Shown here: in pieces, positions 1-8,302 of the stretch
How positions within the stretch are numbered: the first letter of the stretch is position 1
Layout of the letters: each line of letters starts with the position of its first letter
Notes under the pieces: model-generated
What the model saw: the letters and a program-made list of their open reading frames with translations, nothing else
What the model was told of the DNA's origin: nothing
Databases searched by the model: none
Position numbers and translations under genes: made by a program
Source: CAWCAL01 sp963695075
Lineage (GTDB): Bacteria > Actinomycetota > Acidimicrobiia > Acidimicrobiales > CAWCAL01
Direction: 5' to 3'
DNA length: 64,000 bases
Assembly: GCA_963695075.1 (NCBI GenBank)
Contig: CAVOFR010000001.1
Coordinates: 62,001 to 126,000, forward strand

Positions 1-174
1 CGATACGTCCGGGTCACGACCGACCTGCCGGTCACCGCGACGAACAAGGTCGACAAGGCGCCCCTGCGCCTGGAGCGCTGGGTTCCGCCCGGTGACGACC
101 CGGTCTACTGGCGACCCGAACGGCGTGACGGACTCCGGTTGCTGACCGACCACGATCGCGCCGAGATCCGCTGA
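1..174 (+). CDS. C-terminal end of an acyl-CoA synthetase / AMP-binding ligase (5' end outside window)
   Basis: The open frame enters from the left edge and ends in TGA at 172-174, giving 57 residues. It contains 'LPVTATNKVDK', which matches the last conserved motif (A10) of ANL adenylating enzymes; the final lysine is the one that takes part in acyl-adenylate formation. The rest is the short C-terminal tail typical of fatty-acid or steroid-acid CoA ligases. The substrate cannot be told from this fragment. It is followed after 40 bases by a co-directional DUF7064-like gene, so it probably feeds CoA esters into the catabolic genes downstream. The family call is fairly safe because of the A10 motif; the specificity is unknown. 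Confidence 0.75.
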   Translation, partial: RYVRVTTDLPVTATNKVDKAPLRLERWVPPGDDPVYWRPERRDGLRLLTDHDRAEIR

Positions 175-214
175 CGCGGTTCCACGCCAGCGGACGGGCG
201 GAGATACTCGACCG

Positions 215-1375
215 ATGACAGCGCCCGGACCGCTGCTTCCCGCTGACGAGGGACTCAACCATCAGATCGTCGACACGTTCTCCCGCGTCGTCGAGTCCGA
301 CCGGTCATGGACCGAGAAGATCTGGGCGATGGCGGCCGCACGCGACGGATCGCTGAGCATCTCGTTCGGGCTGGGTAAGTACATCAATCGCAACGTGATG
401 GACGGCTTCGCGGGAGTGTCCCGCGGTACCGAGCAGTGGACGGTTCGGGCCAGCCGACGACTGACACCGGACGTGGATCGGACCGAGATCGGTCCGATCG
501 GCTACGACGTCGCCGCTCCCCTCGAAAGGACTCGCTATCGCCTCGATGCCAACGACATCGTGCCGATCGGCTTCGACGTCGAGGTCGTCGGTGTCGCGCC
601 GCCGGCGATGGAGGCGCGGGAGACCCACGTCAGCCGCAGCCGCTCGCGCATCGACGCCGACGTCATGCGCTTCCACCAGACCGGTGTTGCCCATGGTTGG
701 GTCGAGGTCGATGGCCACCGCACGGTCATCTCGGACGGGTCGTGGGTGGGCGCTCGTGACCGGTCGTGGGGTGTCCGCTACGGCATCGGCCAGCCGCTCA
801 CCGATGTCGAGGAGACCCCGATGCCGGAGGGCACGGCGGGCATGTTCGTGTGGATGCCCGTGACGATGGCCCGTCCCGACGGTCGACCGTTCACGTTCTT
901 CGTCTACTACCAGCACTATCACGGACCCGGCTGGTCGACCGGGAGTGCGCGTGGATCGATCGAACTCCCGGACGGCCGGGTGAAGGCGTTCCACGACGTG
1001 ATCCCCGATCTGGAGTTCCGCGACGACAACCGACGACTTGCCGGTGGAACGATCCGCGTGGTCATGCCCGACGGCGTGAATCGCTCGTACCGGGTCGAGC
1101 CGGTGTCGGACACCGGATTCCACCTCGGGACCGGCCTGTACGGCGGGTTCGAGGGCCACTTCCACGGCGAGTGGCGGGGCGAGCTCCACGTCGACGGGGA
1201 GCACGTCCGGGACTGCGACACCGTCGAGGTCGCCCGTCGGCTCCACCAGCACCGCGACTGCATCGTCCGGGTCACCGACCTCGAGGACGGCTCGACGGGC
1301 ATCGGAACGATGCAGTCGAACGTCGTCGGTGCCCACCCCGACATGGGCCTCACCGCCGACGCGTCGTTCGCATGA
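215..1375 (+). CDS. DUF7064/DUF7065-like (hydroxyneurosporene synthase-like) protein
   Basis: This encodes 386 residues, a typical size for proteins of lipocalin-like AttH/CrtC fold that turn up in actinobacterial lipid and steroid loci. Beta-strand patterns dominate, with conserved-looking blocks 'DGSWVGARDRSWGVRYGIG' (about 174-192) and 'FFVYYQHYHGPGW' (about 229-241). No signal peptide or membrane segment is visible. The ATG at 215 was chosen because GATACT lies exactly 6 bases upstream, which would make the message leaderless. The function of the family in catabolic clusters is not established. Position between a CoA ligase and an enoyl-CoA hydratase suggests a role with acyl or terpenoid substrates. 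The family call rests on remembered similarity. Confidence 0.6.
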   Translation: MTAPGPLLPADEGLNHQIVDTFSRVVESDRSWTEKIWAMAAARDGSLSISFGLGKYINRNVMDGFAGVSRGTEQWTVRASRRLTPDVDRTEIGPIGYDVAAPLERTRYRLDANDIVPIGFDVEVVGVAPPAMEARETHVSRSRSRIDADVMRFHQTGVAHGWVEVDGHRTVISDGSWVGARDRSWGVRYGIGQPLTDVEETPMPEGTAGMFVWMPVTMARPDGRPFTFFVYYQHYHGPGWSTGSARGSIELPDGRVKAFHDVIPDLEFRDDNRRLAGGTIRVVMPDGVNRSYRVEPVSDTGFHLGTGLYGGFEGHFHGEWRGELHVDGEHVRDCDTVEVARRLHQHRDCIVRVTDLEDGSTGIGTMQSNVVGAHPDMGLTADASFA

Positions 1376-1429
1376 CGACCCTTCGCCCGACGACCACCAG
1401 ACCGACCCGACGATCGAGGAGCAGTAGAG

Positions 1430-2239
1430 ATGCCCGTCCACTACGAGTGCGGTGAGGACCACGTCGTCCTGATCACGATCGACCGTCCCGAGTCGCGCAA
1501 CGCCGCCGACATGGAGCACTTCAAGCTGCTCCGCGAAGCATGGGAACGCTTCGATGCCGACGACGCCGCCCGGGTGGCGATCATCACCGGTGTCGGGGAT
1601 TCGTTCTTCAGCGGTGCCGACCTGAAGACCTACATCCCGCAGATCACCGCGCTCCAGAAGGACATGGCGGAGAAGGGCGTTGACGAGATCGACGGCTACC
1701 GGCTCACCGATGGCGTGAAGGCGGTGCTCCGCGGCACCAGGATCTACAAGCCGATCATCGCAGCGGTCAACGGGCCGTGCACGGCCGGCGGGATGGAGAT
1801 GCTCGGCGGTGTCGACCTTCGCGTCGCCTGTCCTGAGGCCACGTTCGCGGTGATGGAGCCGAAGCGTGGGCTCTTCGCCGGAGGCGGGACCACGGTGCGA
1901 CTCCCGCGCCAGATCCCGTTCGCGCAGGCGATGGAGTTCCTCCTGTGCGCCGACCTGATCTCCGCCGAGCGGGCACTCGAGATGGGCCTGCTCAACGCGG
2001 TCGTTCCACGCGACGAGTTGCTCGAAAAGGCATACGAGTACGCCCGGAGGATCACGGTGAACGCACCGCTGGCGGTCCAGGCCACGAAGCGAAGCGTGCT
2101 CGAGGGCCTCGGCATGCCGCTCCGCGACGCCTACCGCAACGAGAACGCGATCAGTGGCGAGATCTTCGCTACAGAGGACGCGAAGGAGGGGCCGCGCGCG
2201 TTCGCCGAGAAACGCGATCCCGTCTGGCGGGGGAAGTAG
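1430..2239 (+). CDS. Enoyl-CoA hydratase/isomerase (crotonase) family protein
   Basis: A 269-residue crotonase of normal length. 'FFSGADLK' (59-66) and 'NGPCTAGGMEML' (114-125) form the oxyanion hole, and both glutamates used for water activation appear present: E143 in 'VMEPKRG' and E169 in 'AMEF'. That combination favours true hydratase activity on a 2-enoyl-CoA in cytosolic beta-oxidation, although many crotonases with this layout have unknown specific substrates. ATG at 1430 follows a GGAG-containing stretch. The next gene begins 8 bases after its stop, so the two are very likely one transcript. Another crotonase at 11401-12213 has one of these glutamates replaced, so the two should differ in chemistry. 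Confidence 0.85.
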   Translation: MPVHYECGEDHVVLITIDRPESRNAADMEHFKLLREAWERFDADDAARVAIITGVGDSFFSGADLKTYIPQITALQKDMAEKGVDEIDGYRLTDGVKAVLRGTRIYKPIIAAVNGPCTAGGMEMLGGVDLRVACPEATFAVMEPKRGLFAGGGTTVRLPRQIPFAQAMEFLLCADLISAERALEMGLLNAVVPRDELLEKAYEYARRITVNAPLAVQATKRSVLEGLGMPLRDAYRNENAISGEIFATEDAKEGPRAFAEKRDPVWRGK

Positions 2240-2246
2240 GGGAGCG

Positions 2247-3299
2247 GTGCTCGACGACACCCGCCGGGTCGACGCCGTTCTGGCAGGCCTCGTGTCGTGG
2301 CTGGACGAGCGGTCCGCGCCGAGCACCCATGCGGTCGTCGGCCACGAGTCACCGGCGGCGGGGTACTCGAGCGAGACACTCCTCGTCGATATCGAACGAA
2401 CCGATGCCGGCGAGGTCCACTGCCGGCGGATCGTGCTCAAGCTCCCGCCCCGAGGCCCGGCGATCTTCGACCGCTACGACTTCCCGATGCAGGCCCGGGT
2501 GCAGGAGGCGGCTGCCGAGTCGGGCATCCCGACGGCAACGCCGGTAGCGACCGAGGACGATCCCCGATGGATGGGCGCACCGTTTCTCGTGATGCCCGCT
2601 GTCGAGGGGCTGATCTTCTCGGCGACTCCCGTACTCGACCGGCGGTTGTCGAAGGCCGATCCGATCGGCAACGCCGCCTTCCACGCCCGATTCATCGAGC
2701 TGATCGCCGACATCAACCGCATCGACTGGCGAGGCGCCGGACTCGACGGCGTGGTGCCGCGACGGGACAACGCGGCAGAGCTCGGGTACTGGCGTGCGTA
2801 TCTCGACTGGTATGCCGATGGTGAGGATCTCGTGCCCGCGCTGGCCGCAGCGCTCCGGTGGTGCGAGGCACACCGACCGGAGGACGACCCGAGCCCGTCG
2901 CTGCTCTGGGGCGACGTCCGCCTGGAGAACCTGATCGTCGACGATGACCGCACCCCGCTGGCGGTCCTGGACTGGGAGATGGCCACGATCGGCGCCGCGG
3001 AGCACGACCTGGCATGGATGCTGGCGTTGGACGCGACGCAGCACGCGCTGATCGGCCGGACCGTCCCGGGCTTCCTCGACCACGATGCATGCGTGCAGCG
3101 CTACGAGGCGAGTCTCGGCCGACCGATGCGGGACCTCGAGTGGTATGAGGTGCTCGCCGCGGTCCGCAGCACGGCGATCATGTCCCGGATCGCCCACCTC
3201 AACGACCAACGGGGCGAGCCGAACCTCCTGGCGGTGGCCGACAACCCGATCCTCGACCTGCTGGCTCGCAGGATCGACGAAGTGTCGGCCTCGGACTGA
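2247..3299 (+). CDS. APH-like phosphotransferase (ACAD10/11-type kinase family)
   Basis: A 350-residue protein with the aminoglycoside phosphotransferase / choline kinase fold. Visible are the glycine-rich loop around 36-45, the ATP-binding lysine in 'IVLKL' (K65), the catalytic loop 'WGDVRLEN' (221-228, with the WGD variant of the HxD motif usual in this subfamily) and the metal-binding 'LDWE' (241-244). Members next to acyl-CoA genes resemble the kinase domain of ACAD10/11, which phosphorylates hydroxyacyl-CoAs; that role is an inference here. The GTG at 2247 is preferred because GGGGAG sits 2-7 bases upstream. It ends 15 bases from a convergent thiolase-like gene. Drug resistance is unlikely given the context. 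Confidence 0.75.
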   Translation: MLDDTRRVDAVLAGLVSWLDERSAPSTHAVVGHESPAAGYSSETLLVDIERTDAGEVHCRRIVLKLPPRGPAIFDRYDFPMQARVQEAAAESGIPTATPVATEDDPRWMGAPFLVMPAVEGLIFSATPVLDRRLSKADPIGNAAFHARFIELIADINRIDWRGAGLDGVVPRRDNAAELGYWRAYLDWYADGEDLVPALAAALRWCEAHRPEDDPSPSLLWGDVRLENLIVDDDRTPLAVLDWEMATIGAAEHDLAWMLALDATQHALIGRTVPGFLDHDACVQRYEASLGRPMRDLEWYEVLAAVRSTAIMSRIAHLNDQRGEPNLLAVADNPILDLLARRIDEVSASD

Positions 3300-3314
3300 G
3301 CGCCGCCCACAGGG

Positions 3315-4808
3315 TCACCAGACCGCCACGTTGGACTTCCCGTCGGTGGTGAGTGTGACCGCTCGACCGACGAGCTCCTCGGTCTCGGCGTCGACCATCA
3401 GAGCGGCGTCGATCACCTTGGCGTAGGCGCGCCCGCCATCGGGGAGGTCGACCACGACGACGCCGAAGTCGGGCCCGTCGGCATCGTGGGCGATGGAATA
3501 GGCCGCGACGACGGCCGGTCCGTCGTAGGTGTCGACGATCATCGGTTCGTCGTCGGCGTCGAGAGCTGACTGCACCCGCGTGCCGTCCGGTGGCCTGAGC
3601 GCGCCTGGTGTCGTCGAGTAGACGCCGTACACGTGCTTGGTCATGTGCATGCCGACACCTGACACCATCCCGAACGATCCGGGGTCGTCGCGGAGGGTGT
3701 CGGCCATGGCCGCGATCGAATGGGTCATGTAGCCGCTGCCGGCGCCGCCGAAGGAGGGGAGACCGCCGGTGAGGGTCAGTGGTCGGGGGTCGCCGGGCCC
3801 GAGTCCGAGCGCGTCGCGAGCGAAGTCGACCGACGAAGCGAAGCACGAGTACAGGTCCAGATGGGCGACCCCGTCGAAGTCGATCGCCGCGCCCCCGAGC
3901 GCCTCCCGCGACGCTGCGGCCATCGCCGGTGAGCGCCACAGCTCGCGATGACCGGCGACGGCGACCGGGTCGGTGGCGTGACACCAACCCCGCAGGTAGA
4001 CGCGCTGATCGGTCGGCACGCCGAGTGCATCGGCCTTCCCGTGCGAGCTGAGGATGAGCGCGGCGGCCATGTCGACGTCCATGACCGAGACCATGTACTT
4101 GGTGTACGGATAGCCGACCATCCGGTTGGTCGGTGTGACCGTCAGGATCTCCTCGACCGACCGCTCGACCGGGAACCACGCATCCGGGTTGCGCTTCGCG
4201 ACCGTCGAGAACCGGTTCCAGAGCCGGGCGAGACCCAGGCGGTGCTCGTCGAGACCAATACCGACGTGTGCGCGGCGGGCGTTGTCGAACATCGCGAAGG
4301 TGAACCAGGCCTGGAACACCTCGTGCTCGACCTCGGCGGGAATGAACGGCGCTTCGAACGGGAACGGCTTCTTCTCGGGGTCCCGGTGGCTCCACGCCGG
4401 CCGGTCACCGCGCTTGCGGATCTTCTTCCTGGTGTCGAGCGCCTCGCCGCTGGCCACGAGCGCCATGTCGACGTCGCCGGCCTGGATCGCCAGTGCGGCG
4501 TCTTGGACCAGGACGTGGGGGGTGGTGCCACCGATGCCGGAGTAGACGCGGTGTCGCGGGCTCATGCCGAGTCGCGCGCTCAGGCGACCGACGGGATCGT
4601 CGTAGGGCCAGCTCTGGCAGTACACGAGCTGCGCGCTGTCGATCCGGGTCAGAACATCGGAGCGGGAACCGCATGCGGTGGCTGCCTGGCGGGAGACCTG
4701 CTCCCACATGTCGAGAGGCTCGGGTGCGTCGAGGTCCTTGGACTTGGCCCACGTGTGCTGGCTCCAGCCGATCAGACAGGGGGTCCGGGGATCGACTCTC
4801 TCAGGCAT
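3315..4808 (-). CDS. Thiolase-like protein (acetyl-CoA acetyltransferase family) lacking the nucleophilic cysteine
   Basis: A 497-residue protein longer than classical thiolases (about 390). The extra C-terminal part, from about residue 410, looks like the small beta domain seen in actinobacterial 'acetyl-CoA acetyltransferase' homologues. At the place where thiolases carry the nucleophile within 'N-x-x-C-x-S-G', this protein reads 'SGIGGTTPHVLVQDAA', so there is no cysteine. 'DLYSCFASSVDFAR' and 'GGLPSFGGAGSGYMTHS' keep the two later thiolase landmarks. Such proteins may do retro-aldol or non-condensing reactions rather than thiolysis. Its start overlaps the tetR stop by 8 bases, so it is translationally coupled to the regulator. 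Confidence 0.75.
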   Translation of the reverse strand: MPERVDPRTPCLIGWSQHTWAKSKDLDAPEPLDMWEQVSRQAATACGSRSDVLTRIDSAQLVYCQSWPYDDPVGRLSARLGMSPRHRVYSGIGGTTPHVLVQDAALAIQAGDVDMALVASGEALDTRKKIRKRGDRPAWSHRDPEKKPFPFEAPFIPAEVEHEVFQAWFTFAMFDNARRAHVGIGLDEHRLGLARLWNRFSTVAKRNPDAWFPVERSVEEILTVTPTNRMVGYPYTKYMVSVMDVDMAAALILSSHGKADALGVPTDQRVYLRGWCHATDPVAVAGHRELWRSPAMAAASREALGGAAIDFDGVAHLDLYSCFASSVDFARDALGLGPGDPRPLTLTGGLPSFGGAGSGYMTHSIAAMADTLRDDPGSFGMVSGVGMHMTKHVYGVYSTTPGALRPPDGTRVQSALDADDEPMIVDTYDGPAVVAAYSIAHDADGPDFGVVVVDLPDGGRAYAKVIDAALMVDAETEELVGRAVTLTTDGKSNVAVW

Positions 4809-5352
4809 CGAGACCCGCGACGTGGCGCAGTTGCTGGAGCAGCTGGTCGTCGTCTCCTCGGATGAGAAAGTGGCTGAGCGCCACTCGGACGACGAGGTCG
4901 GCGATGTCGGCGGGAGATGCGGTCGTGGTGCGATCTGAGGTCGCCTCCAGCCCCTCGAACAACGGGACGAGGGGCGCGGTCATCGTGTGCAGTGCGACCT
5001 CGAGCTGTTCGAGCATGAATCCCGGTTCCACCGTGACGAGCCCGCGCATCGGGTAATCTCGCTGGAAGTCGACGACGAACTGCAGCGCGCCCTCGAGCCG
5101 ATCGACACCGGACAGCCCCCGGAGCGCGTCGGCCAACTCGGACTGGTAGCGCTCCCGTTCGAAGGTCGCGAGCTCGCTGAGGAGCTCCTCCTTGGACGAG
5201 AAGTAGCGGTACAGCGTCGGTCGCGACACGCCGGCCCGAGTTGCGATGTCGGTGAGGTTCAGCTTGCGGGGACCGAACTGCGCCAAGGTGATGCTGGTCG
5301 CTTCCAGCAGTCTCGTCCGAGTGGCGTCGCCGGCGACGACGGACGTCTCCAT
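4801..5352 (-). CDS. TetR/AcrR family transcriptional regulator
   Basis: A 183-residue one-component regulator. The N-terminal helix-turn-helix lies at about 27-56 ('LTDIATRAGVSRPTLYRYF', a standard TetR recognition helix), and the remaining helices form the ligand-binding dimer domain. It is transcribed away from a cytochrome P450 and overlaps the downstream thiolase-like gene by 8 bases. Upstream, TAGGGT ends exactly 6 bases before the ATG, so the mRNA is probably leaderless. A palindrome at 5376-5399 would then cover about -24 to -47, which fits autorepression together with control of the P450. The ligand is probably an acyl-CoA or terpenoid intermediate of the cluster (inference). Confidence 0.88.
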   Translation of the reverse strand: METSVVAGDATRTRLLEATSITLAQFGPRKLNLTDIATRAGVSRPTLYRYFSSKEELLSELATFERERYQSELADALRGLSGVDRLEGALQFVVDFQRDYPMRGLVTVEPGFMLEQLEVALHTMTAPLVPLFEGLEATSDRTTTASPADIADLVVRVALSHFLIRGDDDQLLQQLRHVAGLDA

Positions 5353-5375
5353 GATCGGACCCTACCTCACAAGCT

Positions 5376-5399
5376 TTACGCCTGCTGACTCAGGTGTAA
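5376..5399. promoter_or_regulatory. Probable TetR operator between tetR and the P450 gene
   Basis: Arms TTACGCCTG (5376-5384) and CAGGTGTAA (5391-5399) are inverted repeats matching at 8 of 9 positions around a 6-base spacer. A smaller palindrome CTGACTCAG (5385-5393) lies inside. The site occupies most of the 48-base divergent gap and abuts the GTG at 5401. The right-hand 14 bases (5386-5399) also fit an element found at 11315-11328 and 12292-12305. Confidence 0.6.
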
Positions 5400-5400
5400 G

Positions 5401-6606
5401 GTGACCAGGGCCATGGACACGCTCGAACAACTCCGTATCGACCCCCACACGCCGGGGTTCTTCCTGCGACCCGACTACTACGACGTCCTGGCCCGGCTCC
5501 GGGCCGAGGCGCCGATCTTCGAGTACGCGCCGGGGGTCAAGGCCATCTCCCGCTATGACGACATCCGCGAGATCAGCCGAGATCCAGGCCGGTTCTGTTC
5601 GCGCCGCGGCGTGCTGGTCAACGATCCGATTCGTGACGGTCAGGCGCTCGAGGGATCGATCCTGCACATGGATCCGCCGCAGCACAACCACTGGCGCAAG
5701 GTACTCAATCGTGAGTTCACCCCTCGCGCCCTGGGTCGGATGGAGGGCCGGGTCCGGGAGCTGACCTGTCAGCTGCTCGATGCCATCCCCCGCGGCGAGG
5801 TCGTCGACCTGGTCGAGGTCCTCACCGCACCGCTGCCCGTGCTCGTGATCTGCGAGCTCCTCGGCGTGCCCGATGCCCACCGGCCGAACTTCCGGCGGTG
5901 GTCCGACGCGACGATCGTGGCGTCCGACGGTCTGGAGAACCTGTCGGCGGAGGAAGGCGAGGCCGTCACCGAGATGGTGACGTTCATCATCGAGCTCGCC
6001 GAGGCGAAGTTGGCTGACCCGTCCGACGACATCGTCTCGCTCCTCGTCACCTCGGAGATCGACGGTACCAGCGTCAGCCCCGCCGAGCTCTTGACCTTCA
6101 TCATGTCCCTCGTCGTCGCCGGCAACGAGACCACGCGGCACCTGATGAGCGGCTCGTTCATCGAGCTCGCGGCACGACCCGATTCCCGGGCGGAGCTGTA
6201 CGCAGCTCCCGACCGGATACCGGGAGCCGTCGAGGAGTGCCTCCGGTGGATCACTCCGATCCAGCAGTTCGCCCGGACCGTCACAGAGGACACCGAGCTC
6301 TCGGGTGAACGACTGTCCGAGGGCGACTACCTGGTGATGCTCTACGCGTCGGGCAACCGGGACGAGGCCGCGTTCGGTCCCACCGCCGGTGAGTTCGACA
6401 TCATGCGCGAGCCTCCCACCGCCAACCTGGCGTTCGGGTTCGGTGAGCACTTCTGCCTCGGCGCCGCCCTGGCCCGTATGGAGGCCAGTGTCCTGTTCGA
6501 GGAGCTCAGCGCCCGGGGAGCCGCCTATGAGCAGGCCGGCGACGCCGTGTATCTCCCGTCGAGTCTCGTGCGGGGTCCCGACCGGGTCCCGTTCGTCTTC
6601 TACTGA
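5401..6606 (+). CDS. Cytochrome P450 (bacterial, CYP125/142/CYP107-like class I)
   Basis: A soluble P450 of 401 residues if the GTG at 5401 is used, or 397 from the ATG at 5413. The heme-thiolate motif 'FGFGEHFCLG' carries the cysteine (C352 counting from 5401); the I-helix oxygen-activation motif reads 'VVAGNETTR', and the K-helix ExxR is 'EECLR'. No membrane anchor is seen, so it should use ferredoxin and ferredoxin reductase encoded elsewhere. Company of SDR, LLM oxidoreductase, CoA ligase and crotonases suggests hydroxylation of a steroid, terpenoid or alkyl substrate. Start choice is uncertain: AGGTG lies just before 5401 and AGGG just before 5413. Expression is likely controlled by the divergent TetR. 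Confidence 0.9.
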   Translation: MTRAMDTLEQLRIDPHTPGFFLRPDYYDVLARLRAEAPIFEYAPGVKAISRYDDIREISRDPGRFCSRRGVLVNDPIRDGQALEGSILHMDPPQHNHWRKVLNREFTPRALGRMEGRVRELTCQLLDAIPRGEVVDLVEVLTAPLPVLVICELLGVPDAHRPNFRRWSDATIVASDGLENLSAEEGEAVTEMVTFIIELAEAKLADPSDDIVSLLVTSEIDGTSVSPAELLTFIMSLVVAGNETTRHLMSGSFIELAARPDSRAELYAAPDRIPGAVEECLRWITPIQQFARTVTEDTELSGERLSEGDYLVMLYASGNRDEAAFGPTAGEFDIMREPPTANLAFGFGEHFCLGAALARMEASVLFEELSARGAAYEQAGDAVYLPSSLVRGPDRVPFVFY

Positions 6607-6619
6607 GGGAGTTGGGGCG

Positions 6620-7381
6620 ATGACGGCATCGCTCGAAGGCAAGCGAGTGCTCGTCACCGGAGCCGGCTCCGGCATCGGGCGCGCCGTGGCAGCCATGGCC
6701 GCCGACGCGGGGGCCGTGCTCACGCTCGTCGACATCGATCTCGAGGCAGCCGCGGCGGTGGCTGACGAGACCGCCGCCACAGCGGTCCGGATGGATGTGG
6801 GCGACGAGTCCGGATGGAACGACCTCGTGAAGGAGCACGGCCCGTGGGGCCACGTCGCGCTCAACGCCGGGCTGATGAGCGCGGCCCCCGATGCCGATCC
6901 AGCTGCGGCGGACCTGTTCCGTCTGGACATCGAGTCCTACCGACGCGTGCTCTCGGTGAACGTCGACGGAGTGGCCTTCGGCATCCGTGGCACGGTTCCG
7001 GCGATGCGGTCGCATGGCGGTTCGGTCGTAGCGACCGCTTCGGCCGCCGGGCTGGTGGGTCTCGGCAACGATCCGACCTACTCCATGTCGAAGCACGCCG
7101 TGATCGGTCTGGTTCGCAGTGTCGCCGCCCGACTCGAGCCGGCCAACCTCCGTCACCCCGAGCGGGCGGTACGGGTGTGCGCCGTCGCGCCGGGCTCGGT
7201 CCGCACCCCGATGCTTCCCACGGCGTTCGGCGACTTCCCGGCAATGGATCCGTCGGTGGTCGCCGCCGAGATCGTCGATCTGATGGTCAGCGGAGACAAC
7301 GGGGAGGTGCGGGTCCGGATCCGGACCGATCTTCCCGCGCAGCGAGTCGACGAGCCACACCTCGACGGCTGGGTCTCGTGA
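6620..7381 (+). CDS. Short-chain dehydrogenase/reductase (SDR)
   Basis: A 253-residue classical SDR. The nucleotide-binding motif is 'GAGSGIG' (about 14-20), an aspartate after beta-strand 2 ('LVDIDLE') points to NAD(H), the 'LNAG' structural motif is present, and the active-site pair is 'YSMSK' with an upstream serine in 'ATASAAG'. It should oxidise an alcohol or reduce a ketone, plausibly the product of the P450 that ends 14 bases upstream. ATG at 6620 has a GAGGGAG ribosome-binding site. Its last codon overlaps the GTG start of the next gene (GTGA), so the two are translationally coupled. Confidence 0.88.
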   Translation: MTASLEGKRVLVTGAGSGIGRAVAAMAADAGAVLTLVDIDLEAAAAVADETAATAVRMDVGDESGWNDLVKEHGPWGHVALNAGLMSAAPDADPAAADLFRLDIESYRRVLSVNVDGVAFGIRGTVPAMRSHGGSVVATASAAGLVGLGNDPTYSMSKHAVIGLVRSVAARLEPANLRHPERAVRVCAVAPGSVRTPMLPTAFGDFPAMDPSVVAAEIVDLMVSGDNGEVRVRIRTDLPAQRVDEPHLDGWVS

Positions 7382-8253
7382 ACCTCCCGCAATACGACCT
7401 CTTCGTGCCTCAGATGCGCCTGTCGATGCCCGACCTCGTCGCGCGCGCCCGGTCCGCCGAGCAGGCGGGATTCCACGGCATCGCGCTCATGGACCACCTC
7501 AGTCCACCCATGGCCACCGGCCATCCCATGTTCGAAGCGATGACCGCAGCAACGTGGCTGGCGGCCCACACCACCGAGATCCGTGTCGGGCATCTGGTGC
7601 TCTGCGACGCCTTCCGGGAGCCTGCGGTGCTGGCCAGCCAGGCCGTCACGCTCGACCGGGCGTCGGGCGGGCGGTTCGAGCTCGGCATCGGCTGGGGCTC
7701 GGTGCCCGACGAGTTGGCCCGGTTCGGCATCACCGATGCCCGTCCGTCCGAACGGGTGGCTCGGCTGCGGGAGACGCTGGAGGTGGTAACGGCCCTGTGG
7801 TCGGGGGAGCGGGTCGACTTCGCCGGCGACCATCACCGGCTCGACGGAGCGGTCCAGCTCCCGACGCCGGTGGATCGGATCCCTATCGTGATCGGCGGCG
7901 CCGGGCCCAGGACCGTCGCTCTCGTCGCCGAGTACGCCGACTGGTGGAACTGCCCGACATACGCGCTCGACCGCTTCGACGAGCTCCGCCAGAAGGTCGG
8001 TGACGCCCGTCCGTCGGTCCAGCTCATGGTCTCGTTCATCCCCGACGAGTCGCGTCGGGCCGAGATCACCGAGACGACGATGCGTCGGTACGGCCCCATG
8101 AGCGACGGACTCGTCATCGGGAACGCCGACGAGCTGATCGACCACTTCGGTGGTCTGGCCGAACGTGGTGTTCAGCGGATCTACACCTGGATGGCCGACT
8201 TCGCCGACCCCGAGGTGCTGGCTCGGTTCGGTGAGCAGGTCATCGGCGCGTGA
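7378..8253 (+). CDS. LLM-class flavin (probably F420-dependent) oxidoreductase
   Basis: A 291-residue luciferase-like monooxygenase fold protein. The beta-alpha barrel pattern, 'MDHLSPP' near the N-terminus, 'TTEIRVGHLVL', 'LGIGWG' and 'IPIVIGGAGPRTVALVAEYADWWN' are hallmarks of the F420-dependent group common in Actinomycetota. Reaction and substrate are not determined by sequence, but partners are typically hydride transfers to enones or alcohols. The GTG at 7378 overlaps the SDR stop by 4 bases, fixing the start and implying coupled translation. It ends 49 bases before a hydrolase on the same strand, so P450, SDR, LLM protein and possibly hydrolase form one unit. Confidence 0.85.
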   Translation: MNLPQYDLFVPQMRLSMPDLVARARSAEQAGFHGIALMDHLSPPMATGHPMFEAMTAATWLAAHTTEIRVGHLVLCDAFREPAVLASQAVTLDRASGGRFELGIGWGSVPDELARFGITDARPSERVARLRETLEVVTALWSGERVDFAGDHHRLDGAVQLPTPVDRIPIVIGGAGPRTVALVAEYADWWNCPTYALDRFDELRQKVGDARPSVQLMVSFIPDESRRAEITETTMRRYGPMSDGLVIGNADELIDHFGGLAERGVQRIYTWMADFADPEVLARFGEQVIGA

Positions 8254-8302
8254 TCCCGACCGTGGGTTCGGCGCCGCCGCGGTGAGCGGGCACGATGGGG
8301 CC

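Noticed and set aside
305..2440. Very long open frame on the - strand opposite the DUF7064-like, crotonase and APH-like genes
   Set aside because: It is a by-product of GC-rich codon bias opposite three recognisable genes, has no known domain and no ribosome-binding site. Similar antisense frames at 34527-36770, 37862-39553, 38902-41202, 42216-43610 and 45482-46978 were rejected for the same reason.
2247..3299. Aminoglycoside resistance gene
   Set aside because: The protein has the APH kinase fold, but the WGD catalytic-loop variant and position among acyl-CoA genes fit the ACAD10/11-like group better.
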